This document shows, one piece after another, positions 1 through 8,513 of a stretch of 54,178 nt of DNA. A program made the translations under genes and the position numbers. This DNA is from Ruminococcus sp. (GTDB taxonomy: Bacteria > Bacillota > Clostridia > Oscillospirales > Ruminococcaceae): positions 6,408-60,585 of the forward strand of contig SVNL01000003.1 of the NCBI GenBank assembly GCA_015066925.1, read 5' to 3'. Within the stretch, counting starts at the first letter, position 1. The number at the start of each line of letters is the position of its first letter. The notes below the pieces were generated by a model. The model saw only the letters and a list, made by a program, of their open reading frames with translations, did no database searches and was not told the origin of the DNA.

Positions 1-21
1 AGAACCTGTAATAACTCTCAT
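1..21 (-). CDS. rsmD: 16S rRNA (guanine966-N2)-methyltransferase RsmD, first seven codons only
   Basis: Only the start of this gene lies in the window; it runs leftward off the edge. The seven visible codons read MRVITGS, which matches the usual RsmD N-terminus (MRVI-G-ARG). An SD sequence AGAGGTGA (26-33) sits five bases upstream, and a good promoter lies at 56-84. RsmD methylates G966 of 16S rRNA. Seven residues cannot prove the family, so the call rests on the start peptide plus a proper SD and promoter. The gene is divergent from the cyclophilin gene. Confidence 0.5.
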
Positions 22-55
22 AGCTTCACCTCTGAAATAAAATACATCTTTTATC

Positions 56-84
56 ATTATAACCGATTTTTTTTCATTTGTCTA
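56..84 (-). promoter_or_regulatory. sigma-A promoter for the leftward rsmD-like gene
   Basis: Read on the minus strand: -35 TAGACA (79-84), 17-base spacer, -10 TATAAT (56-61). Transcription would start about 30 bases before the ATG at position 21. Confidence 0.55.
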
Positions 85-176
85 CAATTTTTTCAAAAAA
101 TTAATGTTTTTTAACATCTTCCAAAAGGTTTCCTTTATATTTATGTGTGGTTTTAACGGATTTATTTTTCCATTCC

Positions 177-205
177 TTGACAAATGCGGTTTGATTTGCT
201 ATAAT
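177..205 (+). promoter_or_regulatory. consensus extended -10 promoter for the cyclophilin genes
   Basis: -35 TTGACA (177-182), 17-base spacer, -10 TATAAT (200-205) preceded by TG-C. This is a perfect sigma-A promoter. It rules out the upstream in-frame ATG at 204, which lies inside the -10 box, and supports the start at 249. Confidence 0.85.
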
Positions 206-248
206 GATATTGTATGCTTGTCCGAGTAAGAATATAAGGAGTTTTTTG

Positions 249-1064
249 ATGAATAATAAAAATAAGGTATTAAAAAGAATTGTATTTTTTACTCTGATAA
301 TGTCTATAATATGTTTGATTATTATGCTGGTCGGTACTTTTTTAACCCAGAAATCAAGATATGTTATTGACCTTAATACTATGGAGCTTGTTCAGCTTCA
401 GGAAATTGAAGACGGTAAGCCTATCGCTGTTATCAATACTTCCCTCGGTGAAGTCAGAGCTGTTCTTTATCCCGAATATGCTCCCGAAGCTGTGAAAAAT
501 TTTACTGAGCTGGCTCAAAACGGCTATTACAACAATACCTATGTCTTTCACTCTGAAAAAGGCGTCTATTCAGCCGGTGGCTGTCCAAATAAAGACGGCG
601 CTCTTTCAGAAGGCTTCGATAAATCAAAAGAGCTTATAAAACGTGAAACACATCAGAATTTATGGCCGTTTAAAGGTGCTTTGTGTTCGCTCACAACTAC
701 TTTTGACCAATCATTTATGCAGAAGCTTACAGGCGGCGGTACTTATTATTGCGGAAGCCGCTTTGCTATGCTCAATTCAGTTGAAATTACTGAAGAAGTA
801 AGAGATGAAATGTATAAACTGTCAGACAGTAAAGAACTTGCTGACGCTTTCTATAATAATGGCGGTATCCCCGCTTTCGCACAGAATATAACTATATTCG
901 GTCAGGTTTATAAGGGCATTGATGTCGTTGAAGCTCTTTCAAACCTCGAAACTGAGGAAAATACTGATATGGCTACAAAAATTCCTGTCGATGATGTTAA
1001 AATCATTTCTGTGGAAATCGGAACATATTCCGCTGCTGAAGAAGCTGCTTCTTCACAAAACTGA
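249..1064 (+). CDS. membrane-anchored cyclophilin-type peptidyl-prolyl isomerase with a degenerate active site
   Basis: The 271-residue protein has a short basic N-terminus, one membrane segment (about 11-33) and an extracytoplasmic cyclophilin-like domain (about 58-255). The start at 249 has AAGGAG at 236-241. Cyclophilins carry F-H-R in the catalytic strand; here it reads F100-H101-S102, so the catalytic arginine is missing and the FMIQGGD motif is replaced by VYSAGGC. Isomerase activity is therefore doubtful and a chaperone or binding role is possible. The next gene encodes a paralogue with an intact site, 56 bases downstream and probably co-transcribed. The fold assignment is sure; the activity is not. 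Confidence 0.8.
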   Translation: MNNKNKVLKRIVFFTLIMSIICLIIMLVGTFLTQKSRYVIDLNTMELVQLQEIEDGKPIAVINTSLGEVRAVLYPEYAPEAVKNFTELAQNGYYNNTYVFHSEKGVYSAGGCPNKDGALSEGFDKSKELIKRETHQNLWPFKGALCSLTTTFDQSFMQKLTGGGTYYCGSRFAMLNSVEITEEVRDEMYKLSDSKELADAFYNNGGIPAFAQNITIFGQVYKGIDVVEALSNLETEENTDMATKIPVDDVKIISVEIGTYSAAEEAASSQN

Positions 1065-1120
1065 TTTTCAGATATATCGCACTTTAAAGCTTAAAATTTA
1101 TATATAAGGAGCCTGAGACT

Positions 1121-1945
1121 ATGCTTTTTAAAAAATTATCAATAGCTGTTATGTGTGCGGCTGTTTTATCCGCCGGTCTTACTTCATGCGAAAAAAATGT
1201 TGACCTTGACGAAAATGCTGCTAAAACCTCATTTGCCTCAAGCGATAAAAAAGACAAGGATAAGTCTTCTTCAACCGATTCAGACAAGCCTCGTGCTGAC
1301 GAAATCGTTAATTTTACTGCTCCCCAAAAAGGCGAACAGATTGTTGTTATGAAGATTAAAAACTATGGCGAAGTTAAATTCAAGCTCTTCCCTGATTTAT
1401 GTCCTAAGGGCGTTGAAAACTTCGTTGAGCTTGCAAAAAAAGGATATTACGATGAACTGATTTTCCACAGAGTTATCAATGACTTTATGATTCAGGGCGG
1501 TGACCCAAAAGGAAACGGTACAGGTGGTACTTCTATCTGGGGCGAAAAATTCGACGGAGGTGTTTCTCCAAATCTCTGCCACGCCGCAGGTGCTCTCGCT
1601 TATGCTAACAGCGGTTCTACTGCTACTAACGGAAGCCAGTTCTATGTTGTTACAGGTACAGTTTATTCGGAAGATGACCTTCGTTCACTCGAAATGAGTA
1701 ACGGTGTGAATATGAATGAAAATGCAAGAGAAATTTATTCAACTGTCGGCGGTACTCCATGGCTCGACGGCGGATACACTGTTTTCGGTCAGGTTTTCGA
1801 CGGCCTTGATGTTATCTTTGAAATCCAGAAAACTGCTACCGACGAAAATGACAAGCCTTATGACGCTGTTGTAATTGAATCGGTTACAGTTACCGAATAC
1901 AACGGCGAGGATATCAAATGGTATATTTCAGACTATAACAACTGA
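1121..1945 (+). CDS. lipoprotein cyclophilin-type peptidyl-prolyl cis-trans isomerase
   Basis: A 274-residue lipoprotein. The signal peptide ends in the lipobox LTSC with Cys23, followed by a Lys/Ser/Asp-rich linker (about 30-60). The cyclophilin domain (about 72-265) has an intact catalytic motif FHRVINDFMIQGGD with Arg117 and the GSQFYVVTG strand. It should speed proline isomerisation in secreted proteins folding outside the membrane. SD AAGGAG at 1106-1111 fixes the start. It follows the degenerate membrane-anchored paralogue, with no terminator seen between them. Confidence 0.92.
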   Translation: MLFKKLSIAVMCAAVLSAGLTSCEKNVDLDENAAKTSFASSDKKDKDKSSSTDSDKPRADEIVNFTAPQKGEQIVVMKIKNYGEVKFKLFPDLCPKGVENFVELAKKGYYDELIFHRVINDFMIQGGDPKGNGTGGTSIWGEKFDGGVSPNLCHAAGALAYANSGSTATNGSQFYVVTGTVYSEDDLRSLEMSNGVNMNENAREIYSTVGGTPWLDGGYTVFGQVFDGLDVIFEIQKTATDENDKPYDAVVIESVTVTEYNGEDIKWYISDYNN

Positions 1946-2098
1946 TTTTTACCATAATAACGTTTATATCGTTGCTTATAAAATAAAATATGTGTAACTA
2001 CTTCATCTGTACTTATTAATACAGACAAAAGAAATGAGTTCAGGAACAACAAAATAGACAGAAATATAAATTTTCCTGAAAAATAAGGAGAGAATGTT

Positions 2099-3400
2099 TT
2101 GGATAAGTTCATAATTAAGGGCGGTCGTCGTCTTGTCGGCGAAGTAGAAATCAGCGGTGCGAAAAATGCGGCAGTTGCTATTATTCCTGCTGTTATATTA
2201 TCCGACGAACCGTGCGTGCTCGAAAATGTCCCTGCTATCAGCGATGTTAATATCAGTATGCGTATTCTCAGAGAAATGGGTGCCGAAGTTACTCCTATTA
2301 CTGCCACTTCTTACAGAATTGACGCTACTAAAATAGAAAAATGCTGTGTTCCTTATGAAACTGCAAGAAAGATGAGAGCATCTTATTACTTCCTCGGTGC
2401 TCTTCTCGGCAAATTCGGTAAGGCACGTGTATCCATGCCGGGTGGATGTCCTCTCGGTGACAGACCTATCGACCAGCATCTTAAAGCTTTTGCGGCTCTT
2501 GGTGCTGAATACAAGGTTGACCAGGGTATGATTGACCTCACCTCCGATAAGCTTCGTGGAAATCAAATCTTCCTCGACGTTGTTTCTGTCGGTGCTACTA
2601 TGAATGCTATGCTCGCTGCTGTTAAGGCTGAGGGGCTTACTGTTATCGAAAATGCTGCTAAGGAACCTCATATAGTTGACCTCGCAAACTTCCTGAACTC
2701 TATGGGTGCTAACATCATGGGTGCAGGTACTGACGTTATCAAAATAAGAGGCGTAGAATCTCTCAGAGGTGCTACCTATGCCGTTATTCCTGACCAGATT
2801 GAAGCAGGTACTTTTATGGTGGCTGCTGCTGCTACTAACGGTAATGTACTTATAAAAAATGTTATCCCGAAGCACCTTGAATCAATTACTAAAAAGCTTG
2901 AGAAAATCGGTGTTAATATCGAACAGTTTGATGACAGTATCAGAGTTTCGGTTGATGGTCCTCTTGTTAAAACAAGCATTAAAACTACTCCTCATCCGGG
3001 ATTTCCTACCGATATGCAGCCTCAGATTGCTACACTTTTAACCCTTGCCGAAGGTACAAGTATCGTTACTGAGGGCGTTTGGGAACAGCGTTTCAGATAT
3101 GTTGATGAGCTTCGCAGAATGGGTGCTGACATTTCTGTTGACGGAAAGGTTGCTGTTATTGAAGGTACAGGTAAGCTTATGGGTGCTCCCGTTAAGGCTT
3201 GCGACCTCAGAGCAGGTGCGGCTCTTATTATTGCAGGTCTTGCCGCAAGCGGCGTTACTGAAATTGAGGATATTTTCCATATCGAGCGTGGTTACGATTG
3301 TATGGAGGGTAAGCTCAGAGCTCTCGGTGCTGATATCGAGAAAAAGAGCTTTCCTGATGAAATTACCTCAAGTGAAAAGAAAAAGGCAATTATTGCGTAA
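2099..3400 (+). CDS. murA: UDP-N-acetylglucosamine 1-carboxyvinyltransferase MurA
   Basis: MurA catalyses the first committed step of peptidoglycan synthesis, moving enolpyruvate from PEP to UDP-GlcNAc in the cytosol. The 433-residue length is typical. Lys22-Asn23, the reactive Cys117 in the loop PGGCPLGDRP and Asp305 in FPTDMQPQ are all present; Cys rather than Asp in the loop is the form normally inactivated by fosfomycin. The start is TTG with AAGGAG at 2085-2090; a nearby ATG at 2094 is out of frame. The C-terminal tail (about 415-433) is charged. Confidence 0.97.
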   Translation: MDKFIIKGGRRLVGEVEISGAKNAAVAIIPAVILSDEPCVLENVPAISDVNISMRILREMGAEVTPITATSYRIDATKIEKCCVPYETARKMRASYYFLGALLGKFGKARVSMPGGCPLGDRPIDQHLKAFAALGAEYKVDQGMIDLTSDKLRGNQIFLDVVSVGATMNAMLAAVKAEGLTVIENAAKEPHIVDLANFLNSMGANIMGAGTDVIKIRGVESLRGATYAVIPDQIEAGTFMVAAAATNGNVLIKNVIPKHLESITKKLEKIGVNIEQFDDSIRVSVDGPLVKTSIKTTPHPGFPTDMQPQIATLLTLAEGTSIVTEGVWEQRFRYVDELRRMGADISVDGKVAVIEGTGKLMGAPVKACDLRAGAALIIAGLAASGVTEIEDIFHIERGYDCMEGKLRALGADIEKKSFPDEITSSEKKKAIIA

Positions 3401-3422
3401 GGTTTAACATAATATTAATTAA

Positions 3423-3447
3423 GGGTGTCCAGTTACCTCGGACACCC
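3423..3447 (+). terminator. hairpin between murA and pth, weak terminator or attenuator
   Basis: A perfect 8-bp stem GGGTGTCC (3423-3430) / GGACACCC (3440-3447) with a 9-base loop. It is followed by TATTCG, not a T run, so termination would be partial at best. pth begins 23 bases later. Confidence 0.5.
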
Positions 3448-3470
3448 TATTCGTGTGAAAAGGAGTTTTT

Positions 3471-4094
3471 ATGAGTATTTTTGATTTGTTCGATAAAATT
3501 TCAACATCCTCATCTTCTTCGGGTGGAAAAATCGAATACGTTATCGTCGGATTGGGAAATCCGGGCTTGCAGTATGAGAATACACGTCATAACGCAGGCT
3601 TTATGGCTATCGACAAGCTTGCTTCTTCTCTCGGAATTAAAATAGACAAAATGAAATTCAAAGGACTTTATGCTGACGCTTCTGTCAACGGAGTACGCTG
3701 TCTGCTCCTTAAACCTACTACTTATATGAATAACAGCGGTGAATCCGTTGTTCAGGCACTTGATTTCTACAAGCTTTCACCAGAAAATCTTATCGTTATT
3801 TACGACGATATTTCTCTTGAACCGGGAAAGCTCAGAATTCGCAGAAAAGGCAGTCATGGCGGTCATAACGGTATGAGAAGCATTATTGATTTGCTTGGAA
3901 GCGATGAATTTCCACGAGTAAAGGTCGGCGTCGGCAAAAAGCCTCATCCCGATTATAACCTTGCCGACTGGGTTCTCGGACATTTCAGCTCAGATGATGC
4001 CGCACTTATGAATACCTCTGTCGAAAATGCCTCTGAAGCAGTTAAATTGCTCGTTCAGGGCAAAACCGATGAGGCTATGAACAAGTTTAATTGA
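3471..4094 (+). CDS. pth: peptidyl-tRNA hydrolase
   Basis: Pth cleaves peptidyl-tRNA released by stalled ribosomes and recycles the tRNA. The core has GLGNPG with Asn30, the catalytic His40 (NTRHNAG), Asn87 in TTYMNNSG and Asp112, matching N10, H20, N68 and D93 of the E. coli enzyme. At 207 residues it is slightly long because about 20 residues precede the first strand: an amphipathic start and a run of serines. The SD is AAAAGGAG (3458-3465) right before ATG. pth followed directly by mfd is the common Firmicutes order. Confidence 0.95.
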   Translation: MSIFDLFDKISTSSSSSGGKIEYVIVGLGNPGLQYENTRHNAGFMAIDKLASSLGIKIDKMKFKGLYADASVNGVRCLLLKPTTYMNNSGESVVQALDFYKLSPENLIVIYDDISLEPGKLRIRRKGSHGGHNGMRSIIDLLGSDEFPRVKVGVGKKPHPDYNLADWVLGHFSSDDAALMNTSVENASEAVKLLVQGKTDEAMNKFN

Positions 4095-4113
4095 TTTTAT
4101 TCAAGGAGTAGCT

Positions 4114-7100
4114 ATGCAGCTTTTCAAAAATGTTTTCTGTGAGCTTTCAGGCTTTAAACAGATTTCAGATTCAATCAATAAAAACATCTCGCCTGTTTCT
4201 GTAACAGGCCTTTCGCATATACACAGGGTTCAGCTTCTTTATGCTTTGGAAGAGAAAAATAAAATCTCTCTTGCCATTGTAGGTACTGACGCTGACGCAA
4301 AAAAGCTCTGTGACGATATAAATCAAATGGCAGGAAGCGACATTGCCGCACTTTTTCCCTCAAAGGAACTCATTCTCACTCATGCCGAGGGCGCAAGCAA
4401 CGAATATGAGCAAATGCGTATTTCTGCTCTTGCAAGAGCATTGAACAACGAATGTCGTATCATAGTTGCAGGAATTGAGGGTGTTATGCAGCCTTGTATT
4501 CCGCCGGATATCCTCAAAAACAGCAATATCACCATTGAAGCCGGCTCCGAAATTGATATTGCAGACCTATGCAGAAGGCTCTCTCTTTGCGGATACGAGC
4601 GCTGTGAAAAGGTTGAGGGTGCAGGACAGTTTTCGGTAAGAGGCTCTATTGTAGATATTTTCCCTGTTCAATACGAAAATCCTGTAAGAATTGAACTCTG
4701 GGGCGACGAAATTGACTCTGTTTCATTTTTTGATACTCAGTCACAGCGTAGAGGAGATTCACTCGAAAAAGCATATATTTCTCCTGCAAGCGAGGTCTTG
4801 TTCGATAACAACTCTCTTGCTGATTCCATAGAAAAAATGCTCTCTAAGCTTCGTGGTAAAAGGGCAGAGCTTGTCCGCGAAAAGCTTGGAAGTGATGTAA
4901 ACCGTCTGAGAAGCGGAGAAGTTTTACTGAATTGCCATAAATATTATCCGCTTGTTTATGATGAATATGCCACTGTTTTTGATTATATAAATGGTGTAAT
5001 TTGCTTCTGTGAATATTCTGATATCGCTGATAACGCTTCGGGCGTTATGGCTCATCACAACGAGGATATTAAAATTCTCATCGAGGACGGTCAGCTTTGC
5101 AAGGGACTTGACTCTTATTATCTTGACCTGCCACAGGTTCTTTCTATCGCAAGCCGCTTTAATCAGCTGTTTATAAGCTCGTTTATGCAGGGCGGTGAAC
5201 GTATTGAATATAAACGCCTTATAAGCTTTGAAGCACTACAGACTGCTCCGTGGAGTGGCGATATGGCTCAGCTTATTGAGGACCTTGAGGTCTATTCAAA
5301 TAACGGTTATCGCATTATATTAATGGCAGGAACAGAAAAAACTCTGCCTATCCTCAAAAAAGACCTCGAGGATAAAGAGTTTTACTGCGAATTTGCAGAA
5401 AAAACTACTTCTCTTGTAAAGGGACAGATTTGTCTTTTGTCCGGAAGTATAGGCGGTGGCTTTGACTATCCCGAAAATAAAACCGTACTTATTTCACAGG
5501 GTAAAGCCGCAAAATCCTCAAAAAAACTGAAAAAACGCAAAAAAGGTGAGGAAATACGAAGCCTTTCAGATATGTCTGTAGGAGACCTTGTCGTTCACGC
5601 TTCTCACGGTATCGGACGCTTTATAGGTATCCGAAAGCTTGAATTCGACGACGTCGTTAAAGATTACATCACCATTCAGTATGCGGGTACGGATAAGCTT
5701 TATATTCCCGTTACTCAGCTTGATATGGTTTCAAAATATATCGGACCACAGGACGATTCTTCTGTTAAGCTTAACAAGCTTTCATCAAATGACTGGCAGA
5801 AAACACGTAATAACGTTAAAAGAGCTGTTAAGGATATGGCTAAAGAGCTGATTGCGCTATACGCTAAACGTGAACAGAGCAAGGGCTTTGCTTTCTTTTC
5901 AGATGACGAAATACAGCGTGATTTTGAAGAGCGTTTCCCTTATGTTGAAACTGATGACCAGCTTCGCAGTATAAACGAAATAAAAGCTGATATGGAACGT
6001 ATTCGTCCTATGGACAGACTCCTTTGCGGCGACGTAGGCTTTGGTAAAACAGAGGTTGCGCTTCGTGCGGCTATGAAGTGTATTCTAAGCGGCAAGCAAT
6101 GTGCAATTTTAGTTCCTACTACTGTTCTTGCATGGCAGCATTATCAGACTGCTTTACGCCGCTTTGAGCATTTCCCTGTCAATATTGAGCTTCTTTCTCG
6201 TTACAGAACTCCTAAACAGCAGACAGAAATTCTTTCAAAGCTGAAAAAAGGTTCTATAGACCTTCTTATCGGTACTCACAAAATTATCCAGAAAAACGTT
6301 ATTTTCAAGGATTTAGGTCTTGCCATTATCGACGAGGAACAACGCTTCGGTGTTGCTCATAAGGAAAAATTCAAGGAAACCTTTTCAGGCATAGACGTTC
6401 TTACTCTATCCGCAACACCAATCCCCAGAACACTTAATATGGCTATGAGTGGTATCCGTGATATGTCGGTTATAGAAGAGCCTCCTCAGGACAGACATCC
6501 CGTTCAGACCTACGTTATAGAGTATAACCAAGGAATTATCCTACAGGCGATTACACGAGAGCTTAAACGTGGCGGTCAGATTTACTATATTCATAACAGA
6601 GTTGAAACTATTCAGTCATGTGCCGCAAATCTCTCTCAGCTTCTGCCTGACGCTCGTATCGCCTATGCTCACGGTCAGATGCCCGAAGAAAAAATGTCGG
6701 ATATCTGGCGTCAGCTTGTAGATCAGGAAATAGATATTCTCATATGTACCACCATTATCGAAACAGGCGTTGATGTTCCTAACGTAAATACGCTTATAAT
6801 TGAAGACTCCGACCGTTTCGGACTTTCTCAGCTATACCAGCTAAGAGGACGTGTAGGACGTTCAAACAGACGTGCTTACGCTTATTTTACGTTCAGAAAG
6901 GATAAGGTTCTTACCGAAATTGCTACAAAGCGTCTTAATGCTATGAGAGAGTTTACTCAGTTCGGAAGCGGCTTCAGAATTGCTTTGCGTGACCTCGAAA
7001 TACGTGGTGCAGGCAGTATTCTTGGTGGTAAACAGCACGGTCATATGGAAGCTGTCGGATATGATATGTATCTCAAACTGCTCTCTGAAGCTATCGCGGA

Positions 7101-7587
7101 AGAAAAAGGCGAGGCTCCGGAAAAGGTACTTGAATGTACTGTAGATATTCAGATTGACGCTCATATTCCCGAAAACTATATTTCAAGCCTTAATCAGAGA
7201 ATTGACATCTACCGCAAGATTATCCTCGTTACGAACGATAACGAAAAGCTTGAGCTTATTGACGAGCTTATCGACCGTTACGGTGAGCCTCCTAAGTCTG
7301 TTATAGGACTCATTGATGTTTCTCTGCTTCGAAATATGGCTTCACATCTTTGTATTTCTGAAATAAATCAGCGAAACGGTTCGATGTATTTTTATATCGA
7401 GCGTCCGACAATGTCTCAGATTTACGCTCTTTCTGCCGCTTATAAGGGCAGAATTACCTTTAACAGTCTTTCAAACCCTTATATTGCTATAAAAATTACT
7501 CCTAAAACTCGTCCGTTTGATATGATGAAGGAGGTTATTGAAATTATGCATAAAAATAAGGATAACGATAATGTTAATCCCCTGTAA
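4114..7587 (+). CDS. mfd: transcription-repair coupling factor Mfd
   Basis: Mfd is an ATP-driven DNA translocase that removes RNA polymerase stalled at lesions and recruits UvrA. The full-length 1157 residues contain a UvrB-like N-terminal module (about 20-250), the RNA polymerase-interacting CarD/Tudor-like domain (about 490-560), a RecG-like helicase core with Walker A GDVGFGKT (639-646) and DEEQ (740-743), the conserved QLRGRVGRS motif, and a C-terminal TRCF domain. The gene starts 19 bases after pth with AAGGAG and ends at a strong bidirectional terminator. Confidence 0.97.
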   Translation: MQLFKNVFCELSGFKQISDSINKNISPVSVTGLSHIHRVQLLYALEEKNKISLAIVGTDADAKKLCDDINQMAGSDIAALFPSKELILTHAEGASNEYEQMRISALARALNNECRIIVAGIEGVMQPCIPPDILKNSNITIEAGSEIDIADLCRRLSLCGYERCEKVEGAGQFSVRGSIVDIFPVQYENPVRIELWGDEIDSVSFFDTQSQRRGDSLEKAYISPASEVLFDNNSLADSIEKMLSKLRGKRAELVREKLGSDVNRLRSGEVLLNCHKYYPLVYDEYATVFDYINGVICFCEYSDIADNASGVMAHHNEDIKILIEDGQLCKGLDSYYLDLPQVLSIASRFNQLFISSFMQGGERIEYKRLISFEALQTAPWSGDMAQLIEDLEVYSNNGYRIILMAGTEKTLPILKKDLEDKEFYCEFAEKTTSLVKGQICLLSGSIGGGFDYPENKTVLISQGKAAKSSKKLKKRKKGEEIRSLSDMSVGDLVVHASHGIGRFIGIRKLEFDDVVKDYITIQYAGTDKLYIPVTQLDMVSKYIGPQDDSSVKLNKLSSNDWQKTRNNVKRAVKDMAKELIALYAKREQSKGFAFFSDDEIQRDFEERFPYVETDDQLRSINEIKADMERIRPMDRLLCGDVGFGKTEVALRAAMKCILSGKQCAILVPTTVLAWQHYQTALRRFEHFPVNIELLSRYRTPKQQTEILSKLKKGSIDLLIGTHKIIQKNVIFKDLGLAIIDEEQRFGVAHKEKFKETFSGIDVLTLSATPIPRTLNMAMSGIRDMSVIEEPPQDRHPVQTYVIEYNQGIILQAITRELKRGGQIYYIHNRVETIQSCAANLSQLLPDARIAYAHGQMPEEKMSDIWRQLVDQEIDILICTTIIETGVDVPNVNTLIIEDSDRFGLSQLYQLRGRVGRSNRRAYAYFTFRKDKVLTEIATKRLNAMREFTQFGSGFRIALRDLEIRGAGSILGGKQHGHMEAVGYDMYLKLLSEAIAEEKGEAPEKVLECTVDIQIDAHIPENYISSLNQRIDIYRKIILVTNDNEKLELIDELIDRYGEPPKSVIGLIDVSLLRNMASHLCISEINQRNGSMYFYIERPTMSQIYALSAAYKGRITFNSLSNPYIAIKITPKTRPFDMMKEVIEIMHKNKDNDNVNPL

Positions 7588-7593
7588 TTACAA

Positions 7594-7625
7594 AAAAGCT
7601 GATGTATTAAATTACATCAGCTTTT
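7594..7625. terminator. bidirectional terminator between mfd and the DUF4234 gene
   Basis: A perfect 13-bp stem (7594-7606 / 7613-7625) with a 6-base loop. The outer pairs are A/T runs, so it gives a U tract on either strand and can end both convergent transcripts. Confidence 0.85.
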
Positions 7626-7643
7626 ATTGTTTCGCCTATTCAA

Positions 7644-8018
7644 TTAGATGTTTGTCTTTGAATTTGCAATATTGTTAAGGTCGCTCTGAATGAGGCACAT
7701 ATTGATGTATGTTGTAATACCTACAAAGTACTGAGCTATACATAAAATAAGGTAAATTGTGCTTCTGTCTTCAATAGCAACGTTATTGTTATCGCCGGCA
7801 GCCTTCATTCTTGCGCCCATCTTGTAGAACCAGTAAATTTCATAGATACCACAAGTAACGATAGTAAGAAGTACAACCATACCACCTGTTGTTCCCTCAG
7901 AATCATTTGCTTCTGCTCTTGCTTCATCATTCATCTGTGCCATCCAAATCAAGCTGTAGATACCACAAGTAACGATAGTAAGAATAATACAAACAACAAT
8001 ATTTCTTTCCTTTGCCAT
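7644..8018 (-). CDS. DUF4234-type small membrane protein with internal repeat
   Basis: A 124-residue protein of unknown function with about three hydrophobic segments. The peptide LTIVTCGIY occurs twice, near residues 13-21 and 51-59, each followed by an aromatic/Trp turn; this doubled TCGIY pattern is typical of DUF4234 proteins. The DNA coding the two copies is identical over 28 bases. The start is fixed by a strong AGGAGG SD just upstream, and a good promoter lies at 8052-8080. It appears to be a single-gene transcription unit ending at the shared terminator. Confidence 0.8.
   Translation of the reverse strand: MAKERNIVVCIILTIVTCGIYSLIWMAQMNDEARAEANDSEGTTGGMVVLLTIVTCGIYEIYWFYKMGARMKAAGDNNNVAIEDRSTIYLILCIAQYFVGITTYINMCLIQSDLNNIANSKTNI
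7843..7870. repeat. 28-bp direct repeat, copy 1 (inside the DUF4234 gene)
   Basis: Identical to 7957-7984, offset by 114 bases (38 codons) and in the same frame, so both copies encode the same nine-residue peptide. Confidence 0.9.
7957..7984. repeat. 28-bp direct repeat, copy 2 (inside the DUF4234 gene)
   Basis: Exact copy of 7843-7870. Identity at synonymous positions suggests recent duplication or gene conversion rather than protein-level selection alone. Confidence 0.9.
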
Positions 8019-8051
8019 TAATTTAGTTCCTCCTTTAGTATTATTTTCATT

Positions 8052-8080
8052 ATTTTATCATATTTTTGACAAATTGTCAA
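8052..8080 (-). promoter_or_regulatory. promoter of the DUF4234 gene with palindrome over the -35
   Basis: Minus strand: TTGACA (8075-8080), 17-base spacer, TAAAAT (8052-8057) with TGA before it. A 15-bp palindrome with arms TTGACAA/TTGTCAA (8066-8080) covers the -35 box and could be an operator. Confidence 0.7.
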
Positions 8081-8101
8081 CCATAAAACTACAAAATAAT
8101 C

Positions 8102-8464
8102 CTAATTTCTTATTATTCGGTATAAGTTATATATCCATACACAAAATATTGTTAAAAAAAACAAAATTGTTATGACTTTCTCACGTTTTTTACTTCCAAA
8201 AAGCGGCTTTTTTCCGAAAGCCATATATGCAAACATAGGCAGTAGTATCGGAAAAAGCGGATGATATTCGAAAGCGGCTTTGAAATCAAGCCTTGCCGCA
8301 GCAAGATATGCTCTTGTTGCTCCGCATACGGGACACGGATATCCTGTTTTCTTCATAAACGGACAGACAGTTATTCCAAAATAACTGCATATAAGTATAA
8401 AAGCAACAAGCACAACAATAAGCAGAAGATTCTTCTTTAAAAATTCCTTGATTTTTTCTTTCAT
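8102..8464 (-). CDS. DUF2752 membrane protein
   Basis: A 120-residue protein with an N-terminal membrane segment (about 10-32) and two more hydrophobic segments. The signature GYPCPVCGATRAY, two Cys pairs followed by TRA, is that of DUF2752, a family of unknown function common in Clostridia and Bacteroidetes. The Cys-Pro motif faces a membrane segment and could bind metal or be redox active; that is inference. No clear SD is visible before the ATG at 8464. It lies just downstream of spoVM, separated by a hairpin. Confidence 0.75.
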   Translation of the reverse strand: MKEKIKEFLKKNLLLIVVLVAFILICSYFGITVCPFMKKTGYPCPVCGATRAYLAAARLDFKAAFEYHPLFPILLPMFAYMAFGKKPLFGSKKREKVITILFFLTIFCVWIYNLYRIIRN

Positions 8465-8492
8465 ATTACTATATACCCTAATAAATATGTAC

Positions 8493-8513
8493 GGCGGATT
8501 TTCCGCCTTTTTT
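8493..8513 (+). terminator. GC-rich hairpin next to the spoVM stop codon
   Basis: Stem GGCGGA (8493-8498) / TCCGCC (8502-8507) with a 3-base loop. Six Ts follow on the plus strand, the strong terminator direction. Read from spoVM on the minus strand, the hairpin follows the stop codon but has only a poor T tail, so it may end that transcript incompletely. Confidence 0.55.

Noticed and set aside
2198-2875. 225-residue minus-strand ORF in murA
   Set aside because: Antisense to well-conserved murA coding sequence; no start signals.
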